Source: Rhodococcus sp. JCM 9791
GTDB lineage: Bacteria > Actinomycetota > Actinomycetes > Mycobacteriales > Mycobacteriaceae
Reading direction: 5' to 3'
Assembly (NCBI GenBank): GCA_001312645.1
Contig: BBEG01000008.1
Span: forward strand, 1-44,592
Length of the DNA: 44,592 nt
The notes beneath the pieces are model-generated. The model made no database searches and had not been told where the DNA came from. It was given only the letters and a program-made list of their open reading frames with translations. Positions 19,503 through 30,784 of this stretch are shown here, piece after piece (the first letter of the stretch is position 1; every line of letters begins with the position of its first letter). The translations under genes were made by a program, and so were the position numbers.

Positions 19503-20719
19503 GGGATCTCCATTCGTAGTCGGGTTCCGCCGCCTGCGGGGCTGTCCAGCATCATCGTGCCGCCGAGTACAGCGAGGCGGTGGCCGAGCCCGGCGAGCCC
19601 GGTTCCCTGCGCTGGATCGGCACCACCGGAACCGTCGTCGGTGACGTCGAGGAACAGTGTCGACTCTGCCAACCGGCCAGACACACTGACCCGCGACGCT
19701 CCGGCGTGACGTGCGACGTTTGCGAGTGCCTCACATACCGCGAAATAAGCGGTGGACTCGACGTCTGCGGGCATCCGTCGGATGGGGAGTTGCACGTCCA
19801 CGGGGATCGGAGAGCGTGCCGCCACATCGTCGACCGCGGCCGCTAGACCGCGCTCCGCCAGAACCTGCGGGTGGATGCCGCGGATCAGGTCGCGTAGATC
19901 CTGCAACGCCAGCTTCGCCTGTTGCTGGGCGTCACCCACCCGCTCGGCCGCCGCGGAACCTGCGGGCACATCGAGTTTTGCCATGCCGAGCGACATCGAC
20001 AGCGCGATGAGCCGTTGCTGTGCACCGTCGTGCAGATCACGTTCGATGCGTCGGCGTTCTGCGTCGAATGCTGCAGCGAGAGCACTGCGCGAGAGTGTTA
20101 CTTCGTTGAGCATGCGGTCGAGTTCGGCGTCGCGGGGAGAGAGAACAGCGCGGGCGATCTCGGCGCGTCCGGCCGCCCATGCCGCGATGATGTAGGTCGC
20201 GACCGGGAGGAACGCGACCGACGCGAGCACGAAGATGATCCGATAGTGCGTGGGTACACCGGGTTCCGTCAACGACACCTCCACGCCGAAGAACACCGTT
20301 CCGAGGCACAGGACGAGGACCAGCGCGTCGATCCAGCACAGGATCGACGCATTGACCACCGCGTAGCCCAATTCCCGCCACGTGACGCGCTCCCGCAGTC
20401 GAGTTCGGAGCCACACACGCCATCCACGTTCGGCGACGCGACTGTGCGGGTCGAAGGTCGGTTCCTCGTCCACCAAGCGGAGCCGCGCCCGTTCCCACCG
20501 TGCAATGGGAATGCCCATGAGCAGGCATGCGGCGAGCAGTACGAGACCGACGATGTAGATCGACAGCAGGGCCGCGATCGCGACTACGGCAGCCGTCAGG
20601 GCACCCAGCGCGGCCCCCGTCGCGAGGTATGCGATGGCACGCCACGGCCACCACGACAACAGGAACCGTATCGGTGACCGGGTCACCGCGACGCGTAGCG
20701 TAGAAGACTCCACGTCCAC
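19484..20719 (-). CDS. Sensor histidine kinase, HisKA_3 type
   Basis: Membrane sensor, 411 residues, starting at a GTG. Two groups of hydrophobic helices (about residues 28-70 and 118-185) precede the cytoplasmic HisKA_3 dimerisation domain with the phosphorylated His230 in RRIERDLHDGAQQRL, then the ATP-binding domain with the N-box EALANVARHAGAS and the G-box DGSGGADPAQGTGLAGLG. There is no large extracellular loop, so the signal is probably sensed in the membrane, as in LiaS/VraS/DesK-like kinases. It is divergent from the ABC exporter genes; the response regulator follows immediately. Confidence 0.9.
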   Translation of the reverse strand: MDVESSTLRVAVTRSPIRFLLSWWPWRAIAYLATGAALGALTAAVVAIAALLSIYIVGLVLLAACLLMGIPIARWERARLRLVDEEPTFDPHSRVAERGWRVWLRTRLRERVTWRELGYAVVNASILCWIDALVLVLCLGTVFFGVEVSLTEPGVPTHYRIIFVLASVAFLPVATYIIAAWAAGRAEIARAVLSPRDAELDRMLNEVTLSRSALAAAFDAERRRIERDLHDGAQQRLIALSMSLGMAKLDVPAGSAAAERVGDAQQQAKLALQDLRDLIRGIHPQVLAERGLAAAVDDVAARSPIPVDVQLPIRRMPADVESTAYFAVCEALANVARHAGASRVSVSGRLAESTLFLDVTDDGSGGADPAQGTGLAGLGHRLAVLGGTMMLDSPAGGGTRLRMEIPCRHFA

Positions 20720-20748
20720 GCACGTTATCGCGTCCGGCGGGGCGCCAC

Positions 20749-20766
20749 AGTAGTGCTGGCGCTACT
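20749..20766. promoter_or_regulatory. 18-bp inverted repeat between kinase and ABC genes
   Basis: AGTAGTGC-TG-GCGCTACT: two 8-base arms with one mismatch, in the 106-base divergent promoter region between the histidine kinase and the ABC ATPase. This is a plausible binding site for the adjacent NarL-type regulator acting on both directions; not proven. Confidence 0.45.
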
Positions 20767-20825
20767 CGTAACAGTCGTCTCTGCGCGACCGACACGGTCC
20801 TCGATATCGGGTTGGGTCGAATGCC

Positions 20826-21575
20826 ATGACGACAACTATTCAGGCTACCGAGCGCGGAGATGTCACGTTATGCGGAGTCTCGAGGGGGTATCGCCTCGGC
20901 GACAGCGTGGTGACCGCGCTCGACGATGTCTCGGTCGCGTTCGCGCCGGGTACCTTCACCGCGATCATGGGACCTTCCGGATCCGGTAAGTCCACACTGA
21001 TGCACTGTGCTGCGGGGCTCGACCGCCCGGATGCCGGCGCGGTCCGGATCGGCGACACCGACGTGACGCAGCTCGGAGAGAAAGCACTGACACAGTTCCG
21101 GCGTCGGCACATCGTTCGTGTTCCAGGCGTTCAACCTCGTCCCGTCCCTCACGGCCGCGCAGAATGTGGCGTTGCCGTTGCGGTTGGATGGTGAGCGCCC
21201 GGGCAAGGCCGAAGTGGCGTCGGCGCTCGCCCTCGTCGGCCTCGGTGACCGGGCGGCACATCTGCCTTCGGAGTTGTCGGGCGGACAACAGCAGCGTGTC
21301 GCGATTGCGCGGGCGCTGATCTCACGACCGTCGGTCCTATTCGCCGACGAGCCCACCGGCGCGCTCGACATCACCTCGTCACGCACTGTGCTGCAGCAGC
21401 TTCGACGACTGGTCGACCAGCATCGTCAGACAGTGGTGACGGTGACGCACGACCGGTGGTCGCTGCCGCGGCCGACCGGGTGCTGTTCCTTGCAGACGGC
21501 AAGATCGTGGACGAGTTCGGGTCGAGATCGACTGCGCAGCGCATTGCAGCCCGCATGACCGAATGGGAGGCGTGA
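20826..21575 (+). CDS. ABC exporter ATPase, MacB/LolD type (frame broken twice)
   Basis: ATPase partner of the FtsX-like permease. The N-terminal part has Walker [10 protein letters not shown] and [20 protein letters not shown]. Near 21110 the frame changes by two bases (consistent with one G and one T lost) and continues [20 protein letters not shown], a MacB/LolD hallmark; then [15 protein letters not shown], Walker [11 protein letters not shown] and VTHD. Another lost C near 21455 gives a C terminus through [15 protein letters not shown] to the TGA at 21573-21575, which overlaps the permease ATG. About 250 residues. Confidence 0.87.
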
Positions 21576-24001
21576 TGTTTTCGCTTGCAGTGACTTCCGC
21601 GCGACACCAGTGGCGGAATCTTGTGGGCAGTGCGGTGGCGCTGGCGTGCGGCATCGGTCTGCTTTCGGCGACTCTGCTCGTCATTGCGTCTGCGCAAACC
21701 CGTCCACCGTCGCAGTACTTCGATGCGGACCTCATCGTCACCACCGAAGTCCTCGGCGAGACCTACAACAGCACCCCGGTCCGCCGCCCGCTGGACGAGG
21801 GGCACGAACGCGGCCTCGTCGCGCAGCTGGCAAGCGTTGCCGGTGTCGCCCTCGTCGTACCGGATCTCGTCTTCCCCGCCCAACTTGCCGACGGCGACCG
21901 GATACTGACTCCGACAGAACGTGATGATCCACTCGGACACAATATTTCGGCGTCGATCCTGGGGACAGCCCGGGTGATCTCCGGCGAGCTTCCCGTTGGG
22001 CCCGATGAGGTCGTCGCACCGGAGGCGAGTGGATTGAGCCCCGGCGACGCGACCACGTTGGTGACACCGGCCGGACGTACGAACGTCACCGTCTCGGGTG
22101 TCGCGGACGGGAGGTCGGTGTACGTCGACGACGACACAGCACGATCGCTGTCCGGTGGCGCCACCACGGTGGGCGTAGTTCTCGACGAGGAGGCCGACAT
22201 CGGTTCGGTACGCGCCGTGTTCGAGGGGATCGCGGGAGCCGGATCGGTACTCACGGGAGACGACCTTGCGCACATCGAGACCTCGGCCGATCGCGGGGCG
22301 CGAAACATCGGGTCGCAGTTGCTCGGTGCGATGGGCGTACTCGCCGCGATGATCACGGTGTTCATCGTCGGCACCACGTTCGCTTTCGCTGTGACACAGC
22401 GACGTCAGGAACTGGGGTTGCTTCGGGCCGTCGGTGCGACACCCGGCCAGGTCCGCGGCATGCTGCTGGCCGAGGCCGGCGCAGTCGGCTTCGTATCGAG
22501 CATTGCGGGCTCGGTGCTGGGTTGCACCGTGGCGCCCCTGCTCGGAGGGTGGATGCGCGACGCCGGGATGCTGCCTGCCGGATGGGAATTGTCGATCACG
22601 CCGGTCCCCATAGCGGCCGCGGTCATCGCCGGTGTCGGCGTTGCCATCACGGGAGTATGGTTTGCCTCCCGGCGGGGCTGCGCGGGGTGCGGCCGATGGA
22701 GTCGCTGCGGGTGTCCGAGGTGGAACGGTCGCCCATGACGCGATCGCGTGGGATCGCCGGTGTGTGCGCCGTGGTCGGGGCGTTCGCCTTCGCCGCGGCG
22801 AGCGGGCTGAGCACTGGCGGATCGAGTGCGATGTACGCCGTCACCGCGGTCATGTCTGCGATCGTCGGGGTCACAGCGCTCGGCCCCGTCTACTTGCCGA
22901 AACTGATGCAAATCTTGGTCCGAGGCTCGGGCCCGACAGCGGAACTCATCCGGGCCGAATCCGCGCACGGCGTGCGCCGGGTGTCGTCCGTGCTCTCGCC
23001 CGTCCTCGTGCTGGTGGGGTTCGCCGTCATGCTCACCGGGATGATCGACACGATGGACACCGCGTTCGACGACAATGCCTCCGCTGCAGTCCCCACCGAT
23101 CTCGTCGTGTCTCCACCCGAGGGTGCGCCCACTCTGCCGCCCGATGTCGTCGAGACAGTTCACTCGTATGGATCCGGCACCGTGATCGCGCCGGTCGCGA
23201 CGAGCGTTGTCTTCGGTGACCGCGTTGTCGATGTCTGGGGAATCGACTCGGCCGGGATGAGCGCGCTCGACCTGGAAGTGGAAGGCGGCTCGGCAGATCT
23301 GAAAGCGGGCAGCATCGTGCTGGACCGGGACGCAGCCGGCCGAGTGGGCGCACACATCGGTGCGACCGTCGAGACGGTCTTCCCGGACGGCCGGAACATC
23401 CCGCTCGAGGTGGCCGGCATTGTCACCGGCGCACCGGCATTCGCATTCGTAGACCGGGGCACTGCTCTCGATCACGACCGGACAGCTATGACTCCCGTGC
23501 TCTATGCGGACGGGATCGAACAGGCTGCATTGGCGGATACCCTGGCCGGAACGGGTGCGCAGGTCGAGACCCCGTCACAGTACGAGAGTGCGGGCAACGC
23601 GGAGGACGAGCGTCTTCTGCGCCTGTTCGAACTTGCGCTCGTCGGTTTGTCACTCACATTCGCGGCGCTCGCGGTGGCCAACACGATGGCGATGGCCACC
23701 ACCAACCGTCGCGCGGCCTTCGGCTTGTTGCAGCGGATCGGCGCGACGCGCAGGCAGATTCTCGCGTCGTCGCAGCGGAGTCGGCGGTGGTCGCGCTGAT
23801 CGGTGTGGTGCTCGGTGTGGTTCTGGCATGGCCTGCTCTGGCGGGTGTTGCAGCCGGCTTGGCCGCCGACCTCGGGCAGCCGGTGTCGCTGCAGATAGCT
23901 GGAGCGCGGTGGTGGCCGTGAGTGTCGTGTCGCTCGTCATCGTGTTGGTCTCGGCAATCGTTCCTGCGGCCCGAGTGATGCGACCGCTTTCTTCGGAGTA
24001 G
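21575..24001 (+). CDS. FtsX/MacB-like ABC permease (frame broken three times)
   Basis: Large permease of about 810 residues built of two FtsX-type repeats. Part one starts [20 protein letters not shown] with a membrane helix and a long extracellular domain, then three helices around ITVFIVGTTFAFAVTQRRQE and the coupling motif LGLLRAVGATPGQVRGML. Part two has VLSPVLVLVGFAVMLTGMID, a second extracellular domain and AFGLLQRIGATRRQI, and ends IVPAARVMRPLSSE. The breaks are near 22670, 23770 and 23900, each one lost base. Together with the ATPase and the divergent two-component system it resembles antimicrobial-peptide or cell-envelope stress exporters. Confidence 0.85.
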
Positions 24002-24106
24002 ATCGACCGATTGGGATCTGAACCCGCGGTCGGCCGATCGAGCGGCAATTCGAGTTTCGGGACCGTCCTCGCGGGTAGCCCATCGGAGATGCCTGAGGAG
24101 GTAGCG

Positions 24107-24595
24107 ATGAGTACGAACGATTGGGTATTGCTGATCATCATCGTATTGGTGGTGCTGCTGTTGCTCGTCGGACTCGTGTGGGCGCTGAGGCGTCGCGCTG
24201 AAGTGAAGCGCAGAGAGGAAGCGGCGCACATCCGCGACCGAGTGACAGAGAAGCAGCCGGTTGTCGAACAACGCGCAGTGGTGGCGGAGCAGACCGATGC
24301 CGAAGCGCGGCGGGCTGCGGCGGACGCGGACGCCAAGGCAGCCGAAGCGGCACGACTGCGCAACCGCGCGGACAACCAGCGCGCTGCAGCCGATCGGTCC
24401 CGCGAGGAACTCGACGCGGATGTGGCGCGGGCGAACAAGCTCGATCCGTCGTCCGGTGGAGAGCACCGGGTGGACGGAGACCAGCGCGTGAGCGGGGACC
24501 ATCACGTCGGTGGGGACCATCGCGTGGGCGGGGACTCTCGCCACGGGTATACGGGCCGTGAGACCGGGGAGAACGACCTGCCGCCTCGCGTGTGA
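24107..24595 (+). CDS. Small membrane-anchored coiled protein with hexapeptide repeats
   Basis: 162 residues, start at 24107 with a strong TGAGGAGG site. One N-terminal membrane helix (residues 6-26: WVLLIIIVLVVLLLLVGLVW) is followed by a basic, alanine/arginine/glutamate-rich stretch predicted to be a long helix or coiled coil (ADADAKAAEAARLRNRADNQ). The C-terminal tail is a four-fold imperfect repeat of (R/H)VxGDx near residues 124-147, rich in Asp and His, which could bind metal or be disordered. I do not recognise the family beyond single-pass actinobacterial coiled proteins. It stands 105 bases behind the permease and could be co-transcribed. Confidence 0.75.
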   Translation: MSTNDWVLLIIIVLVVLLLLVGLVWALRRRAEVKRREEAAHIRDRVTEKQPVVEQRAVVAEQTDAEARRAAADADAKAAEAARLRNRADNQRAAADRSREELDADVARANKLDPSSGGEHRVDGDQRVSGDHHVGGDHRVGGDSRHGYTGRETGENDLPPRV

Positions 24596-24643
24596 GGGGG
24601 GCGCTACACCGTAGAGGGACGACGGCACGCGGGCTCATCGCGA

Positions 24644-25782
24644 CTATCGCGTGGGCTCGCGGCCGTGTCCCTCGAGGGTGTCGAGTGCGGCGAGCGCAGT
24701 CCTCAGACCCTCCGCAGCCATGGCGATCACCGACCACGCATCGGATACGGGATGTTCGTCTCGGATCCCCTCCTTGAACGAACCGAGAAGTGAACGTGCG
24801 TCAGGCAGCGCCGTATTCACGACCTTCAGGTAGGGGTCGCGGTGATGTGCGGGATCCCAGGTGAGTTCGTCGAACGCGGTGGCAAATGTATCGAGTAGTG
24901 CCGCGGCGTCCTGACGCAACCGTTCGGAAACGGGAGCGGCGCTCGAATCTTCGGGATCGATGAGTGCTTCGACTGCAACCTCCGCCATCGACACGTGCAG
25001 CAACGACTGGTCGAGAATGGTTGCTATCGGCTGGTACACGCGTGAGCCACCGACCTTGGCCCAGCCGGCGTTCCGCATGTTGCCGCGTAAGCTTTCCCTG
25101 CCCTCACGCAGCGCGGCGCGGGCCCCTGTCGACTTGTAGAGACTCCACAGCTGTTGCTGTTTCCGGTCTCGGTCTTGACCGTCCCCGTCGCCTTCCCGAA
25201 GTTCATGTGCAAGATCGGCGAGCAGGACCGAAAGCTCATGAGCGCGGAACAGGATGAGATCGCGCGCGGTGGAAAGTCGATCGGGAGGCAACACGAGAGC
25301 GTTGACCACAACACCGATGAGCACGCCTATGGTGACATCGAGAATGCGATGAAGCACCAAGGCGGCGTTCGTAGCCGTGCCGTACAGCAATACCAGCAAT
25401 GCGGTGATCGCGACCCACATGCCGTCCGGCGCCAGCAAACGGCTGCGGCCGAGGACGGTGCCGACTGCGACCGCCCCAGCCAGTGCCGCGAGTTCCGGCA
25501 GCGTGCTTGCTGCCAGCGCGGCCACGAGCACTCCGAGTATCACGACCGCGATCTGGCGCACTGCGGCGGTGACCGAACTGCGCACCGTGGTGCCGATGAT
25601 GAACAGGGCGGCATAGGGTGCGAGAAAGGCTTCGGGGCTATGCAGCACACGGTCGGCCAGCACCCATGCGATCAGCACTGCCACAGTGCATTTGAAGGCC
25701 GATACCGTAGCGGGGTGCCGAAGGATTGTGCGTAGTCGAGATGAGAGGTGTCGCAACGTACTTCCCGGTGGTGCTCTGTCAT
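24644..25782 (-). CDS. FUSC-family (aromatic acid exporter-like) membrane protein
   Basis: Integral membrane protein of about 380 residues. Its N-terminal half has six hydrophobic segments (AVLIAWVLADRVL, LAPYAALFIIGTTV, IAVVILGVLVAALAA, WVAITALLVLLYG, TIGVLIGVVVNALVL) typical of the FUSC/ArAE fold, and the C-terminal half is cytoplasmic and helical. The ATG at 25780-25782 overlaps the flavoprotein stop (ATGA) but is in a different frame from the main part, so one base is probably missing near 25765; the TTG further in is the alternative start. Such proteins export aromatic acids or detergents; here it lies in a siderophore-iron gene string and might export a siderophore or its breakdown product. 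Confidence 0.8.
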
Positions 25783-26393
25783 CCCTCCGCAGCAGGGTAC
25801 TGCTGCTCTCGCAGGGTCCGGGCCAAGTGCGCGGCATTGCGGGCGGCGGTTGCGTTGGTGGATGCGACGGCTTCGGGAACGCTGTCGAGATCGTTGTAGT
25901 CGCCGGGTGTCATTGCCTCGCCGTTCCAGTAGGTGCAGCCTTGGGCGGGAATGGTGTAGCCGCAGTCGTTGAGCGCCTGGAACAGCGAAGCGACGATCGC
26001 GTGGGCCCCGTCTTCGTTGCCGACCACCGCTGCGATCGCTACTTTGCCGAACAAGATCGGACGTCCGCTGTCGTCGGTTTCGGACAGTTCTGCGTCGAGA
26101 CGCTCGAGGGCGCGTTTGGCGACGCTGGACATCTGGCCCAGCCAGGTGGGGGTCGAGATCAACAGGATGTCGGCGTCCAAGATCTGCTGACGAATGCGAG
26201 GCCACTGGTCTCCGTCGCCCATGTCTGCCTCGACCCCGGGTCGAATATCGAAGTCGACGAGCCGTATCTTGTCGCCGGTCACGTCGTGGGCGCGCAGTTC
26301 CTCGAGGACCTGATCTGCGATCAGATCACTGCTCGACGGTGCAGGTGAGGGCTTGAGTGAACAGGTCAGTGCGAGTGCGGTCAGTGATGTCAT
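25779..26393 (-). CDS. Flavodoxin-like NADPH-dependent FMN reductase
   Basis: Flavoprotein of 204 residues with an FMN-binding flavodoxin fold: ALALTCSLKPSPAPSSSD (phosphate loop), LLISTPTWLGQMSSVAKRAL (a flavin-contacting loop typical of NADPH-dependent FMN reductases) and AAVVGNEDGAHAI. Start at the ATG 26391-26393; an in-frame extension upstream lacks family sequence. Within an irtAB string it could supply reduced flavin for reductive iron release from the siderophore. The neighbouring FUSC gene overlaps its end by four bases. Confidence 0.85.
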   Translation of the reverse strand: MTSLTALALTCSLKPSPAPSSSDLIADQVLEELRAHDVTGDKIRLVDFDIRPGVEADMGDGDQWPRIRQQILDADILLISTPTWLGQMSSVAKRALERLDAELSETDDSGRPILFGKVAIAAVVGNEDGAHAIVASLFQALNDCGYTIPAQGCTYWNGEAMTPGDYNDLDSVPEAVASTNATAARNAAHLARTLREQQYPAAEG

Positions 26394-26455
26394 GTGGGAT
26401 CGGGTACCCGCCGTCGGTGCTTCCACACATGCCGGTGCTTCCGGGCGGGAGACGA

Positions 26456-28212
26456 TCAGGGAGCCACACCGGCACCATCCGACACGCTCTCCAATCGCCA
26501 GCCCGATGCGACGTCGCGCTGACGCCAGAATTCGGCGAATCGACCACCCGCAGCGAGTAGGTCGTCCACAGTGCCGTCCTCCACGACCTTGCCCCGTTCG
26601 AGGAACACGACGCGGTCGGCGGTGCGGATGCTGGCCAGTCGGTGCGCGACGATCACGCGGGTCCGTGGTGTGGGGTCGGCAGTGAGGGCCTGGACCACTG
26701 CTGTTTCATTTTCTGTGTCCAGTGCGCTGGTGGCCTCGTCGACGAGGAGCAACGGCGCCGGTTTGAGTAGCGCGCGCGCAATGGACACCCGTTGCTTCTC
26801 ACCACCCGACAGAGCGCTGCCACCCTCGCCCACACGGGTGTCCCACCCGTCCGGGACACGAGCTATCACTTCATCGACTCCGCGAGCGACGCGGCCGCGG
26901 CGAGTGCCGTGTCGTCGGCGTTCGGGTCGCCGGCACGGATGTTCTCGCGGATCGTGCCGTCGAACAGGTAGGGATGCTGGAAGACGACGGCCGCCAGCGC
27001 GCTACGTGAGATCGGGTCGAGAGCATCGGATTCTATGCCGTCGACGAGGATCCGTCCGGTGCGCGGAGTGAGGAGACCGGCGAGGAGCGAGAGGATGGTG
27101 CTCTTGCCCGAACCCGACGGCCCCACGATGGCAGTGGTGGTACCGGGTTCGAACATGAGATCCACACCGTCGAGTGCCGGGGCGCCGTCTCCGTACCAGA
27201 AGCGGATGTCCTGCAGTTCGATTCGGGGAGCTCTTCCGGTGATGGTGCAGGTGCCGTCGTCACTGTCGACCGGTGCCTCGAGGACGGCACGGATGCGCCG
27301 CAGCGTGGTCAGCGACGACTCCACTCCTCCGGTGAGGTCGCTGAGCGTAGTGAACGGATCGAGATACCGGACGATGACAACGATCAACGCGATCGCCTCG
27401 GGCACGCCGAGGTCGCCGCGCACGGTCAGCACGGTGGCGGCACCGGCCAGGATCACCAATGCCAGCTGGGTGGCCAAGCCGAAGATGAGCTGCCCCGGGA
27501 CCTGCATGAGCAATAGACGCAGGGTCGCGGAATGCTGACGTTCCAAGGCCTCGCCCACATGGCTGCGATGGGGTTCGGTGCGTCGTGCTGCGCGCAGAGC
27601 GGGCTGGGTACGGGCGAATTCGACGATTCGTTCGGTGAGAGCCGCATTGGCGTCGGCGGCGGCGTGGTCGGCGTTGCGCCCGAGTCGTCCCGACAACAGG
27701 AACGCTCCGAGCAGAATGGGCACACCGGCGAGCGCGGCGACTCCGAGGACCCAGTTGATCGGCAGCAATGCGATCGCGATGGCGAGCGGCAGCAGGATTG
27801 CGCTCAGGATCGGTGTCACCAGATACACGATGAGACCGACGAGATCCGGTCCGGTGGCCGCGATGGCTTGACGGTTGATGGAGGTGTTCTCACCTGTGAA
27901 CCATGTCAACCGGATTCGTGCGGTGCGCTCGGCAACTTCGTTCTGGGCGTGGTCGAGCAACCCGAAGCCGATGTCGAAGCCGAGCCGGGAGGCGGCCGTG
28001 TCGACGATCCATCCGGTGACGGTGACGGCGGCCAGTGCGCCCATCCAGGGCCATGCATCGGACGGGGTGGAGCCGAACAGGGCACCGACGAGTGGCACGA
28101 GCAGGACGACACCGACGGCGCGGAGGACGACGCTGACGACGGTCAGGCTTTGGTGGAGGACGACGGTGCGGCGGCTGCCCGGTGGCAGCAGAGCGAGCAG
28201 GGTGCGGATCAT
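26456..28212 (-). CDS. irtB: IrtB-like ABC transporter, permease-ATPase half (frame broken once)
   Basis: Half-transporter of about 585 residues: an ABC exporter-type membrane domain (six helices, residues about 15-290) fused to a nucleotide-binding domain with Walker [11 protein letters not shown]-loop [15 protein letters not shown], signature LSGGEKQR, Walker [13 protein letters not shown] and switch VAHR. One lost G near 26880 joins SLAG to [13 protein letters not shown]. The ATG at 28210-28212 overlaps the IrtA stop by four bases. In mycobacteria IrtA and IrtB form a heterodimer that, despite its exporter fold, imports Fe-carboxymycobactin. The same role is inferred here. Confidence 0.87.
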
Positions 28213-30784
28213 CGGGCCGGCTCCTGGTCTGCGTAGGCGAGTTCGTTCGATGTGTGGGAACCCGCGTCCCACATCTTCCGGTAGCGGCCGTCTGCGGCGA
28301 GCAGTTCGCTGTGGGTGCCTGTTTCGGCGATGCGGCCGTGATCGAGGACGACGATGCGGTCGACGTCGACGAGGGTGTGCAGGCGGTGTGCGATGACCAG
28401 AACGGTGCGGCCCGTGGTGAGCCTGCTCAGTGCCTGCTGGACGAAATATTCCGATTCGGGGTCGGCGAAGGCCGTTGCTTCGTCGAGGACGAGTATCGGA
28501 GTGTCGGCGAGGATGGCACGGGCAATCGTGATGCGTTGTCGTTCACCGCCGGACAGTTGTGGATCGGCGTCGAGCACGGTGTCGTAGCCGTCGGGCAGCT
28601 GGAGGATCCGATCGTGGATGTACGCGGACCGTGCAGCCGATTCGATCTGTTCGTCGGTGGCGTCGGGAACGGCGAGCGCGATGTTGTCTCGCACCGTTCC
28701 CTGCACGAGTTGTGTGTCCTGGAAGACGAATCCGACCTGTTCGTAGAGGGCGTCGGCATCGAACTCGCGGATGTCGCGGCCGAAGATGCGGATGGTGCCG
28801 TCGTCGATGTCGTGGAACCGGGCGAGCAGTGCCGCCATCGTGGATTTCCCGGAACCCGAATGCCCGACGAGCGCGGTGATTGTTCCGGTGCTCAGGGTGA
28901 GGGAGACGTCGTCGATCACGGGGACACCGGCCGGTAGGAGAAGCAGACGCGGTCGAACTCGACGGAGCTTGCGTGACGGGGTGGCGCGGAGTCGCTTTCA
29001 CGGGTGTCGAGTTCGGGCTCGTCGAGGACGACACCGATACGACGGGCAGCGAGCATGCCGCCGCGCAGGCCACCGAGACCGTACCCGAGGCCGAGAAGGC
29101 GAGCTCCGAACGTGGTCCCCAGGAACAGGAACGGCAGCAGAGCTGTGGGCTGCATGCTTCCGGACGTGATCAGAGCGGTCCCGGTGACAGTGATGAGAAG
29201 CAGGAAAGTGGCGGGTCTCGTCGCGAGATCGATGAGCGACTTCTTGTTGCTGAAGGGGCGTTGCCAACCGTCGAGGAACTCGATGTATTCACGTAGTCGT
29301 GCGCGGAACGTGGATGCCGCTGCTCCGCCGAACACACGGATCACCGGTTGTCCTTCGAGATAGGCACCCGCTTCGGAGCTCATCCGGTCGGCCCAGCGCA
29401 TCGCCTGCGCCGTCTTGTTTCCGGACTGGACCACCATGATCACCGTCGTCACGACGTAGACGAGGATCGGCACGAACATCAGAAGCGCCAGACGCCAGTC
29501 CACGGTGAACAGGTAGATCAGTACAGCAACGGGCGCCACCACCGCGGCGACGGCATCGGTGACAGCATGTGTCACCAAATAGTGCAGCGACAACGTGTCA
29601 TCCTGCACGACGCGTTTCACCTGCCCGGAGTCACGGTCGTCGAACCAGCCGAGGGGAAGCTTCGCCAGTTTGCTCAGAAGCTGTGTCCGCAGACCACGTT
29701 CGAATTGTGCATCGACGGTGTGCAGCCAGAAGGACAGCGCGGCGGCGAGCAGCGTGCCCGCGCCCATCAGTCCGATCGCCCAGATGCCGATTGTCCACAG
29801 CTGTGATTCCGGTGCTCCGTCGAGCATGCGACGAGCAAGCTCGGTGAGCAGTACGAACGGGGCGAGCTGGATCAGGGTGATCAAGGCCTGCAGGGCGCCG
29901 GCAGCGACGAATGTATTGCGCAGCGTGCCGATCAGCTTGCCTCCGGACTCCGCTTGCCACGAGCCGCGACTGCTGCGGGTGGGTTGCGGTGCAGGTGGCG
30001 CCTCGTCGATTGTGGGTTCCGGCTCGGCAGTGTTGTTCGAGCGGTACGTGCCCATCGCGCGGCCGTGGAACCAGTAGGCCTGTGCGTACACCTCGGATTT
30101 GGGGAATCCGAAATCGTCGCGCAACCGGGTTCGCAGGTGTTTGAGGGCCTTGGATTCGGTACCGGCCCATGCTTTCCAGTTGGACCAGTCGCGATCCTCG
30201 ATTGCCGCGGCCAGCGAGGTGGGGCCGAGCCGCGGGACCCAGTGCGTGTTCATCAGCGGATGATCGGACATGGGGATGAGGAGATCGGCGTCGTCGTGCT
30301 GCTCGAGGTATACCTCGACGGCGACATCGTGGGGGAGAACATCGATGATGCTGTTGATCGCGGGAATCGAGGCGGAGTCGCCGATCAACAGGTAGCCGGC
30401 GGGCAGTTCGTCGGGCACGGTGAACTGCTTGGAACCGAACGACGTGATGCTGATGGTGCTGCCGGGTTCTGCATGTTTCGCCCACACCGATGCCGGCCCC
30501 GCCGGTTCGTGCAGCACGAAATCGACCGCGAAGGTGCCTTCCTCCGTGTCTGCTTCGGAGAACGTGTATCCCCGTTGATGTTCCGTGTCAGGGTCGTCGG
30601 GGTCGGGGACCCAGAACCGTAGATATGCGGTCGGTCCCGGATCGGCGTCGTCGAACAGTGTTGTGGATGAGAACCGCACACGCAGGAAGTGCGGTGCGAG
30701 TTGCTCGGTACCGGTGACGACCGCGTCGTGGACGCGGGCACCGAATCCGCGCATCACCGCGCCCTGGAACCCCCGTTTGGCCAT
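28209..30784 (-). CDS. irtA: IrtA-like siderophore importer with SIP reductase domain (frame broken once)
   Basis: About 858 residues, the length of mycobacterial IrtA. Residues 1-240 form a siderophore-interacting FAD domain ([20 protein letters not shown], a [21 protein letters not shown](P)-type motif and [13 protein letters not shown]). Then an ABC exporter-type membrane domain (residues about 290-580) and an ATPase domain with Walker [18 protein letters not shown], Walker [13 protein letters not shown] and IAHR. One lost G near 28925 separates the membrane and ATPase parts (YRPG then [11 protein letters not shown]). In IrtA the SIP domain reduces Fe3+ in the imported siderophore. The start overlaps the TetR stop by one base. 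Confidence 0.9.
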
